A stretch of 64,000 nucleotides of DNA from Shimia gijangensis. Lineage in GTDB: Bacteria; Pseudomonadota; Alphaproteobacteria; Rhodobacterales; Rhodobacteraceae. Position numbers and translations under genes: made by a program. The first letter of the stretch is position 1. Every line of letters starts with the position of its first letter. The DNA lies in contig NZ_FQZQ01000018.1 in the NCBI RefSeq assembly GCF_900142085.1, positions 17,777 to 81,776 on the forward strand, in the 5' to 3' direction. Shown in pieces: positions 55,717 to 62,957 of the stretch. The notes under the pieces were generated by a model. It was not told the DNA's origin. It ran no database searches and saw nothing but the letters and a program-made list of their open reading frames with translations.

Positions 55717-55889
55717 CTGGGCGCTAGATCCCCTCGTGGTATGGCAAGCGTCATGCGGCAGGCATACTTGGCGCTCTCCACAGATACTAACCGACCTGCC
55801 CTTGAATTGTAAGTTTCTTTGGGTATCAGTTACGTAACGTGTTTTTACTTTCAGTAAGCTATCGGTAGAAATTGGCTTGGGGAGTGAAT

Positions 55890-57293
55890 GTGACTAGACC
55901 GGACAAGCAGGACCTAACGCCCCTGGAGAGCACATATGTTACCCCGGATTCGTCTGTGGCCATGGCCGCTCTGCGGGAGATACTCGAAAGCCCGGAATTC
56001 ACAGGCGCCGGCCGCGTTCAGGCCTTCCTCGAATACGTCGTCCAGGAATCCCTGGAAGGGCGCGGAGATCGCATTCGCGGCAAGACGATTGTCGAGGATG
56101 TCTATGGTCGGTCTCCGCTCAAAGGGCGGGACCCCGTCGCGGTAGTCCGCGTCGATGCTGGTCGTCTGCGTCGACGACTGAAGAAATACTACGAAGGTTC
56201 CGGGGCGAAGACCGAGCTGCAGATCAGCTTCCAGTCCGGCAGCTATGAGCCGCGATTCTCATTGCGTCAGGAGACGGCTCTGCCGACGAAATCGCAACCG
56301 GAGGTTGCTGTGACCCATATCGAAGCAAAGCGGTGGGTCTCGGTCGGGCTGCTGGCATCACTGGCGGTGGCCGTGATCGCGGCGACCCTCTTCTGGTGGC
56401 AGCCCGGATTCCAGATGGGCAGTCCGGGAGAGGGCTTTGAGGCAGAGATCGAGGCAGCGGCCCCAAGCCCGGACAATGACACTGCGCGGGCGGTGCGGAA
56501 TGCGTTGTTCTCCAATTCCCCGGCGCGCCTTCAGGCCTCGAACCTGGCCAATGTGGCGCGCAGCCTTCAGTTCCAGTCGCTCGAACCCAAATGGCAGGAT
56601 GCGGTGTTGCTCATGTTCGAACTGGTCATCGAGATGGATGGAAACTATTTCGGAGGCTATGCCGGGGCCGCCGAAAGCAAGGCACTCATCGCGGTAACCC
56701 ACGCTCCGGGCAGGGATCGCGACAGGCTGTTGCAGGAGGCGGAAGACCTGGCGTCGCGCGCCCTCGAACTCAGGATTGATCGGAGCTGGAGCCACTCCGC
56801 AGCGGCCCTTGTCGCCCAGATGAAGCGAGATTTCAAAAGCGCGCGGCAGCAATCCGAACGGGCGACTTCACTTGATCCGTCCGATCTGCACGCACTGAAC
56901 ATAGATGCTCTGATTTCCCTGTTCGGGGGAGATTTCGAAAAAGCGACGGAAATGGCCGGGCGTGCCGCCGAGATCATGGCGCCGGGCGACAACTTCCCCA
57001 ACAAGAGCATACGTGCCTCTGCCGAGTTTCACCTTGGGAACTTTGCCGAAGCGCTCGGCCTGATCAACGAATCCATTCTCGAGGGCGATCCGATCAGCCC
57101 GATCTCCCTCGGCTACTTGATCGCAATCCATACAAGGCTGGGCGACGCCAACAGCGCAGAGGAGATGCTGAACCTCCTCAACGCCGCCTGGCCGGGATTC
57201 CCGATAGGTGCACTTTTTCGTGCCCTTTATCGAGACCCGGAACATGCCGACGAAATCATCGCCTCCCTGCGTGAAGCGGGCTGGTCAGAGTGA
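55890..57293 (+). CDS. Predicted regulator: N-terminal DNA-binding-like domain, TM segment, TPR-like repeats
   Basis: The 467-residue protein has an N-terminal ~115-residue domain (SPEFTGAGRVQAFLEYVV, VRVDAGRLRRRLKKYYEG) as found at the front of many TolB/TPR or adenylate-cyclase-associated proteins. One membrane helix follows near residues 150-170 (WVSVGLLASLAVAVIAATLF), then helical TPR-like repeats (ARQQSERATSLDPSDLHALN). This architecture recalls CadC/ToxR-like membrane regulators. GTG 55890 with GGGGAG five bases before it is the likely start. It is divergent from the 55716 gene and may control the neighbouring DUF3179 or RND genes. Confidence 0.75.
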   Translation: MTRPDKQDLTPLESTYVTPDSSVAMAALREILESPEFTGAGRVQAFLEYVVQESLEGRGDRIRGKTIVEDVYGRSPLKGRDPVAVVRVDAGRLRRRLKKYYEGSGAKTELQISFQSGSYEPRFSLRQETALPTKSQPEVAVTHIEAKRWVSVGLLASLAVAVIAATLFWWQPGFQMGSPGEGFEAEIEAAAPSPDNDTARAVRNALFSNSPARLQASNLANVARSLQFQSLEPKWQDAVLLMFELVIEMDGNYFGGYAGAAESKALIAVTHAPGRDRDRLLQEAEDLASRALELRIDRSWSHSAAALVAQMKRDFKSARQQSERATSLDPSDLHALNIDALISLFGGDFEKATEMAGRAAEIMAPGDNFPNKSIRASAEFHLGNFAEALGLINESILEGDPISPISLGYLIAIHTRLGDANSAEEMLNLLNAAWPGFPIGALFRALYRDPEHADEIIASLREAGWSE

Positions 57294-57324
57294 GGCCGTC
57301 GGATGAGTAAATGGGCGTTCAACC

Positions 57325-57361
57325 CAACCTTGCAACCTTGCAACCTTGCAACCTTGCAACC
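57325..57361. repeat. Tandem repeat of CAACCTTG, 4.6 copies
   Basis: Four exact copies of the 8-base unit CAACCTTG run from 57325 to 57356, followed by CAACC. They abut the left end of an IS6-type fragment at 57363, 30 bases after the TPR gene. Copy number is likely to vary between strains. Confidence 0.9.
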
Positions 57362-57362
57362 G

Positions 57363-57536
57363 GCGGTGTCAGGCGAATTCGAACTCGTCAATACTAGGCC
57401 GGTGAAGCTGTCCTTTATGGTGCACAAAGACCGTGCACTCAGCAAGAGCAGCGGTGCGGTTCAGCTTGAAATGATCTCCTTGGGAAAGGCTGCGCTCCTT
57501 ATCGAAATGGTTGAAAACGGAAGCATGAACGGAAAC
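57363..57536. mobile_element. IS6-type left-end fragment (decayed)
   Basis: This ~174-base stretch follows the intact IS starting at 57614 almost word for word at lower identity (GGCGGTGTCAGGC end, AAGCTGTCCTTTATG, GGGAAAGGCTGCGCTCC). It corresponds to the last ~50 codons of the transposase plus one terminus. The rest of the element is missing, and 57537-57613 between the fragment and the intact copy holds nothing I recognise. Confidence 0.8.
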
Positions 57537-57613
57537 TGTCTGACGTCAGTGCTTATGGGTCCAAATAGGGTCATTTGCTAATAGAGAATTTGTTGCTCAT
57601 CGTAGCCACCGAG

Positions 57614-58431
57614 GGTGGTGTCAGACCAATTCGAACCAGTCTCTACTAGGCCAGTAAAGCTGTCCTTTATGCCGCGCCAAGACCGCGCCACTCGGCCAGA
57701 GCGGCGGTGCGATTCCGCTTGAAATGGTCTCTTTGGGAAAGGCTGCGCTCCTGATTGAAGTGGTTGAATACGGAAGCGTGAACGGAAACAAATTTCTGCA
57801 AACTTCGCATTCGACGAAAGCGGTGCATGGCTCGCTCTCGCCTTCGAAAAGGGAGGTGTGAATTCTCAGCTCGATTGTTTTTCCAGCGACCTGTTTCTTG
57901 TTTCACCGCATTTCCGACGACCTTCATCGCAGCGCCATAAGAACGTAATTTGTCAGTGACGATGACCTCCGGCGTTCCATACCGTTTCATCGCTTTTCTC
58001 AAGAATTTAAGGGCTGCGGCGCGGTCTCGTCGTTTCGTGACGTAGCTTTCCAGCACCTCACCTTCGTGGTCAACCGCCCGCCAAAGGTAATACTGGACGC
58101 CATTGATTTTCACAAATACTTCGTCCAAATGCCATCTCCAATTGGAGTATGATCGAAGCTGCTGAATCCTCCTTTTCTTGATTTCGGATGCAAACAACGG
58201 GCCAAATCTGTTCCACCAAAACCGAATAGTTTCGTGGCTCACGTCGATGCCACGCTCGTGCAGCAGATCTTCCACGTTTCTAAGCGAGAGCGGAAACCTG
58301 ACGTAGAGCATCACCGCTAAGCGGATGATTTCCGGACTGGTTTTGAAATAGCGAAAAGGGGAGCGTTTTGTCATGTACAGAAGCTAGATCGCCACCCTAC
58401 CCTTCACAACCGAGTTTCCTCTGACATCACC
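57614..58431 (-). mobile_element. IS6-family insertion sequence, apparently complete
   Basis: An 818-base element bounded by imperfect inverted ends: GGTGGTGTCAGACC at 57614-57627 and, reverse-complemented, GGTGATGTCAGAGG at 58418-58431. It carries one intact transposase. The 8 bases outside each end (CCACCGAG and CCGGTGAG) differ, so no target duplication remains; one side may have rearranged. Confidence 0.82.
57667..58374 (-). CDS. IS6-family transposase
   Basis: The 235-residue DDE transposase starts MTKRSPFRYFKTSPEIIRL, has a helix-turn-helix region (LSLRNVEDLLHERGIDVSHE), and the catalytic triad in WHLDEVFVKI (Asp), VTDKLRSY (Asp) and NNRAENSHLPFRRRE (Glu). IS6 elements move by replicative cointegrate formation and often fuse or delete adjacent DNA, which fits the broken genes around it. 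Confidence 0.93.
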   Translation of the reverse strand: MTKRSPFRYFKTSPEIIRLAVMLYVRFPLSLRNVEDLLHERGIDVSHETIRFWWNRFGPLFASEIKKRRIQQLRSYSNWRWHLDEVFVKINGVQYYLWRAVDHEGEVLESYVTKRRDRAAALKFLRKAMKRYGTPEVIVTDKLRSYGAAMKVVGNAVKQETGRWKNNRAENSHLPFRRRERAMHRFRRMRSLQKFVSVHASVFNHFNQERSLSQRDHFKRNRTAALAEWRGLGAA

Positions 58432-58790
58432 CCGGTGAGGGTTCGAATGCCCTAAACTCGATCTTTCAGCTGGCTATGCTTCTCCCGATGCTTGCTGCGG
58501 GGTGGCGTCGCTTACATGATACTGGCCGTCCCGGTTGGTATCTCCTCATTCCATTCGCTTTCAGTATTGCAACAATGGTTATGTTGCTTACGGGCGTGGC
58601 AGCGTTCTCCGTACTGGAAACCAGTGGTGCCGACCCTGACGCCTTAAGGGGATCTGCATCCTTTCTTGGCGCAACTGGTATGATCGTGATGTCCGTGCTC
58701 CAGCTCGTCTTTTCGGTTATGATGATCTGGTGGCTTTCGCGTCCCTCACAAGAAGGGCCAAATGAATATGGCCCAGTCCCATCAAACTAG
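58432..58790 (+). pseudogene. DUF805 membrane protein, 5' end removed at the IS6 boundary
   Basis: The frame is open right from the IS end and keeps family sequence before the first ATG (58476): IFQLAMLLPMLAAGWRRLHD, then TGRPGWYLLIPF and the C-terminal EGPNEYGP. DUF805 proteins usually have an N-terminal membrane part of ~50-60 residues, which is missing here. A shortened product of 104 residues from ATG 58476 is possible, but I regard the gene as truncated by the insertion. Confidence 0.75.
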
Positions 58791-58851
58791 GTCCTAGACG
58801 TTTTACAGCGGGACCATCCCCGAAATTTACTAGAAAACCTTGGAGCTACGC

Positions 58852-59625
58852 ATGAAAAACTCTTTGTTAACTGGATGCCTGCTGCTTGGTGTGTCGGCTG
58901 GACCCGTTTTGGCGGATTGGGGCTTTAGCGGTGCCCCACAACCTAATGCCTTTGTTCAATCAGGCGACATGACCCTTGAATTACAGTGCGACCGCATTCG
59001 GTTTGCCCCCGCAGGATATCAAGACAGCGAAGATATCGTCAAACAGCAGGGTCTTTCCTTTCGTTTCTTGAAAGATGGGTCCACGGAAACGGGGGCCTTT
59101 CAGGCGGGCCCCGAAAACGCTTCTATTCAGATTGTAGACAATTTTCCGGTCGAAGTCGTTTTCCAAGATGCTGAGGATTACGGTTTTGTGCTGGAGCAAA
59201 TATCAGCCAATGCCGTCGTTAATCTCTCGATGAAAGATCAAGAGGTGAGTTATGGGATTTTTGATCTGAAAGGCTCAAGTAAGGCTATCAGCTCGTTGCA
59301 ATCCGCTTGCCGATCAGGAGAGCGGATGGAAGGCACCTCGATGGAGGCTCCGGAGGGAATTGTCTATTGCGGGGGCGGTCAGGTCAAACGCCAGATTGAG
59401 TACCTCATCCGTCAAAACGCCACGGATGAGTGGGATGCCAACGTAACGGTTAACGGTGAAACCATCCGTGCCATGACGGCCTACAGCTACTTCAATAACA
59501 GTGTGCCGCCAAAAGGGTTTTTGGTCGCACTTTTGGGAGAGGATCAATCAGAGTTTTTGGTGTTCAAGGATGGCAACAAAAACTGGATTGAGTTCGGCGA
59601 TTATCGGTACGGCCAATGCAATTGA
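58852..59625 (+). CDS. Secreted protein of unknown function
   Basis: The 257-residue protein has a Sec signal peptide (LLTGCLLLGVSAGPVLA, cleavage before DWGF). The mature part has few cysteines (ELQCD, QSACRS, IVYCGGG, YGQCN) and no family I recognise. GGAG seven bases before ATG 58852 marks the start. Base use resembles the main chromosome rather than the 47-57 kb block, so this may be the resumed native sequence beyond the IS. Confidence 0.75.
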   Translation: MKNSLLTGCLLLGVSAGPVLADWGFSGAPQPNAFVQSGDMTLELQCDRIRFAPAGYQDSEDIVKQQGLSFRFLKDGSTETGAFQAGPENASIQIVDNFPVEVVFQDAEDYGFVLEQISANAVVNLSMKDQEVSYGIFDLKGSSKAISSLQSACRSGERMEGTSMEAPEGIVYCGGGQVKRQIEYLIRQNATDEWDANVTVNGETIRAMTAYSYFNNSVPPKGFLVALLGEDQSEFLVFKDGNKNWIEFGDYRYGQCN

Positions 59626-59698
59626 GAAACCGGCAAGACAGGCCTCTTCGTGGGGTAGATTTGCCGTGAATTGCGGATAACAAACGGAGGGAAAAAAG

Positions 59699-59998
59699 AT
59701 GAAACTAGGTTGTAAACTTGCCGCTGGGCTATTCGCCACAGGACTTTTAACCGCTTGCGTTGAAGGAACTGACATCGCAGCCCCCATACTGCCGACAGCC
59801 GCGGATCCAGCATGTTTGTCAGCAGTTGCCTAGTCAACTGGAAACAGTGAAGTTGCTCTAATGTCTTCCGAGTTCTCTGAAGCCGGAACTTTGGTAAAAG
59901 TCGGCGTAGGTCCAGACAAAGCACCTTGGCAGTGCATCGCGTATCAAGACGGGGCTACGGATGGCATCATGTCCTTATCAGACGAGGGTGCGCTTTAG
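59699..59998 (+). pseudogene. Small lipoprotein gene interrupted by an in-frame TAG
   Basis: A ribosome site GGAGG precedes ATG 59699. The frame starts with a lipoprotein signal (TGLLTAC, Cys20) and reads on as protein through TAG at 59831-59833 (codon 45) to a natural end at 59996-59998: before it ADPACLSAVA, after it TGNSEVALMSSEFSEAG and APWQCIAYQDG. Roseobacter lipoproteins of this type (~99 residues) have, as I recall, a polar residue such as Gln at this point, so a CAG to TAG change is the simplest cause. The rest of the frame is free of damage, so the loss is recent, or the base is an error. Confidence 0.75.
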
Positions 59999-60004
59999 GT
60001 TTAG

Positions 60005-60145
60005 AGGGCCAACGCAGACTCAATCTGGTTCGACTTAAACAGTGCCGCAGGAAGCTCCCCTGATGTCTCCGCTGGGCTCGTGTATACTAAAAATACCTAC
60101 GGCGACGAGTTTGGTGGAGCGCTTAGGATAACATGGGCCTTATGA
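60005..60145 (+). pseudogene. C-terminal remnant of an unknown protein
   Basis: An open frame of 46 codons without a start (SIWFDLNSAAGSS, GLVYTKNTYGDEFGGALRI, TWAL, stop) reads like the tail of a secreted protein. It begins right after a stop at 60002-60004. It may be the 3' end of a gene lost with the changes around it. The 59999-60170 gap has nothing else. Confidence 0.4.
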
Positions 60146-60170
60146 TGCTGAATATGAGGAATGAAATGAT

Positions 60171-60677
60171 ATGATGCCTCTACAACTTTTAAATCGGGTA
60201 AAAATGCGGCTCGTGGGGAGTATGCTTGCAGCGAGCATTCTGACGTCGCAGGCGGTGGCCATGGACATCTTAGAATTGCCCCAACAATTCCAAGAGAAAA
60301 TTACTCTTGCGAAAAAAGAGTGCGCTGAATTTAGTGATGGCGAGTTTTACATAGATTGGGGGGCCGTTAATCGCGTCGATCTTGATGGTGATATGCGTTT
60401 TGACTGGGTACTGAACGAGTTTGGTTTTGCCTGCTCCTCGGCAGCATCACTTTATCATGGAACCGGTGGAAGCGTTTCCCATTTTTTGGTGGCAGACAAC
60501 CTGTCGTCCCTCCTGAATCAGGGATGGAGCATTATCAGTCTTGGGCCGCATCGTGTCCTATTGGCAGATGTTCACGGTTCACAATGCGGGGGAATTAATC
60601 CCACACCGTGCGTCACCTCAAGCATCTGGGATAACGAAGAAATGCTTTGGCGTTCTACGTCTGCCGAGTGGGAATAG
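60171..60677 (+). CDS. Secreted protein with acidic DxDGD motif, unknown function
   Basis: The 168-residue protein has a signal peptide (from MRLVGSMLAASILTSQAVA) and a mature domain with NRVDLDGDMRFDWVLNEF, similar to calcium-binding-like repeats (VDxDGDxxxD) seen in secreted proteins, followed by two Cys pairs (ACSSA; QCGG, TPCV). ATG 60171 or ATG 60204 could be the start; the signal peptide is best from 60204. Similar small periplasmic proteins occur in roseobacters as unknowns. Confidence 0.65.
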   Translation: MMPLQLLNRVKMRLVGSMLAASILTSQAVAMDILELPQQFQEKITLAKKECAEFSDGEFYIDWGAVNRVDLDGDMRFDWVLNEFGFACSSAASLYHGTGGSVSHFLVADNLSSLLNQGWSIISLGPHRVLLADVHGSQCGGINPTPCVTSSIWDNEEMLWRSTSAEWE

Positions 60678-60789
60678 GGCGCACTATTCGAGTTCTGAAT
60701 TTCAGGGGTGCCGCATGCGGCTTCCCAATTATTGGCAAAGCGGGTAGTGTCATGTGTGGACGTATATGGACCCCGCCCTTTTGCAACGT

Positions 60790-61860
60790 CTTAGTTTGAG
60801 GTGGATTGGCTTTCAAGATTGCTGACGTATATCCGGCTTCTGAATGCGGCCCGAAATATCGTCGCTGCGAGCCCCGATGGATTTCCGCTCGCTTCTTCCT
60901 CATTGGCTCCGAGGCATTGGCTATCGCCTTGTCGGTCGTTGGCGCCTGTCGTGTGACCGAGGTGGCGCCGAAACCAGCAACCGACGCAGGTAGCCGTTGC
61001 CCATCTTCGATATATGCCCGAGCCGATCCTTGCCGCCCGAAGAGTTTTGCCGGGGCACAAGGCCGAGGTAGGCCGCAAACTGTCGGCCGGATTTGAAGAC
61101 AGCCGGATCGGGTACACTGGCAGCCAGCGCGGTTGCCGTGATGAGGCCAACACCCGGGACCGTCATCAACCGTTGGCTCGCGGTGTTCTGTCGATGCCAC
61201 ACCAGAAGCTGGCGCTCAATCTTACGGACTTCTTGTTCGAGGCTGTCGAGTTGCACCGCCAAAGCCAGAAGGGCAGATTGGGCTGTCTCCGGTAGTCCGA
61301 GGGTGTCACCATCATGAAGGCGACTGACAAGTTCAGCAACTTTTCGAGCCCCCTGTGCTGCGATGGCCCCAAACTCGGCGAAGTGGGCACGGATCGCATT
61401 CAGGATCATCGTGCGTTGTCGCATCAACAGGTCACGAGACCGGTGCAGTACAAGAACGCCCTGCTGCTGCTCGAGTTTTTTACCGGCACGAACTGCATGT
61501 TAGGTCGCGTGACAGCCTCGCAGATGGCTTCCGCATCTGCGGCATCGTTCTTTTGTCGTTTTACGTACGGCTTTACATAAGCGGGAGGAATTATCCGCAC
61601 GTCGTGACCAAGCGCCGCGATCTCACGCGCCCAGTAATGCGATGTGGCACAGGCCTCCATGCCAATCAGGCAGGGTTTCAGTTTCGACAGGAAATTTAGA
61701 ACAGCGCCACGGCGCAGCTTCTTTTGCAAAACCACGACGCCATTCGTATCAATGCCGTGAAGTTGGAAAACAGACTTGGCGATCCTCTCAGCGATTGCAG
61801 AGCAATCGCCTGCCGGCCGGCGGATCAATCCCGAGTGTTGTAATATCCATTGTGGATGGC
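60790..61860 (-). pseudogene. IS110-family transposase, frameshifted
   Basis: On the minus strand the N-terminal DEDD part (VFQLHGID, YWAREIAALGHDVRIIPP, VKRQKNDAADAEAICEA) lies at 61424-61828. The C-terminal Transposase_20 part (LMTVPGVGLITATALAASV, GRQFAAYLGLVPRQNSSGG) lies at 60921-61427 in another frame. The first break is near 61475-61490, in an A6 run after FVPVK. A second is near 60965-60975, where the frame reading GATSVTR continues in 60655-61200. The C-terminus is incomplete. The element ends were not located; the limits are approximate. Confidence 0.8.
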
Positions 61861-62011
61861 TCCTTCTCTCTGTTGGTTCGTAACAGCACCAATAAACGGG
61901 GGCGCAGCTTAGTATTCAGAGCATTGGGTACGTTAATTGGTAAAGTTAAAGCTGCTGGAGGCGTTCTAAAGGAACGCTAAATCACCTTCCACTATACTAT
62001 CGCTGCTGGGC
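61861..62011. other. Spacer between IS110 and IS6 remnants
   Basis: The plus-strand end (VFRALGTLIGKVKAAGGVLK, two codons, stop at 61978-61980) looks like a gene tail without a start. It may be the end of a gene split by the IS110 element. The rest is not recognisable. Confidence 0.3.
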
Positions 62012-62780
62012 GACCTTTATGCCGCGCAAAGCCCGCGCCACTCAGCGAGAGCAGCGGTCCGGTTCAGCTTGAAATGGCATCTTTTCGAAAGGCTGCGCTC
62101 CTGATTGAAGTGGTTGAAAACGGAAGCATGGACGGAAACAAATTTCTGCAAACTTCGCATCCGACGAAAGCGGTTCATGGCTCGCTCTCGCCTTCGAAAA
62201 GGTAGGTGTGAGTTTTCAGCGCGATTTTTTTCCAACGCCCCGCTTCCTGTTTGCAGGCGTTTCCAATGACCTTCATCGCAGCGCCATATGAGCGCAACTT
62301 ATCCGTCACGATGACTTCCGGTGGTCCATATCTTTTCATCGCTTTCTTCAAGAATTTAAGGGCTTCAGTGCGATCACGGCGTTTGGTTACATAGCTTTCC
62401 AGCACCTCACCTTCGTGATCAACCGCACGCCAAAGGTAATGCTGGACGCCATTGATTTTCACAAACACCTCATCCAGATGCCAACACCAATTTGAGTACG
62501 AGCGAAGCTGATGAACTCTCCGTTTACGAATTTCTGAAGCGAACAATGGACCAAATCTGTTCCACCAAAACCGCACAGTTTCGCGGCTTACATCGATACC
62601 CCGTTCGTGCAGTAGGTCTTCGACATTCCGAAGCGAAAGTGGAAACCTGATATACATCATCACCGCAAGGCGGATGACTTCCGGACTAGTTTTGAAGTAG
62701 CGAAATGGGGAGCGTTTTGTCATAGGTAGAAGCTAAATCGACACCCTGCCAATCATAACCGAGATTCCTCTGACAGTGCC
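62012..62780 (-). pseudogene. IS6-family element, frameshifted copy
   Basis: It is a close relative of the IS at 57614. The right end, reverse-complemented, is GGCACTGTCAGAGG (62767-62780); the left ~40 bases are diverged or missing. The transposase opens intact (62175-62723, MTKRSPFRYFKTSPEVIRL) and its last part is in another frame (62017-62235). The break lies at an A7 run (62225-62231, T7 on the plus strand), which has one base fewer than the AAAAACAA of the intact copy. The D-D residues are before the break and the Glu after it. Confidence 0.85.
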
Positions 62781-62957
62781 ACTGAGGACGCTTTTATGCT
62801 TCCAACGGCTTGTGCTTACACTATTAGCAACTAGTCCAAAAGAATCCAAACTCTGCTTAGGTAAAATTGAAATGGCGCCATTTTGGTTTTTCAACTGGAC
62901 AGGAATGCCTAATTCCCCAGACTGTGTGAAAAACTCGAGACCGTTGAGGATTTGACC

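Noticed and set aside
57325..57361. CRISPR-like array
   Set aside because: The unit is 8 bases with no spacers; it is a simple tandem repeat. No other direct-repeat/spacer pattern was seen in the window.
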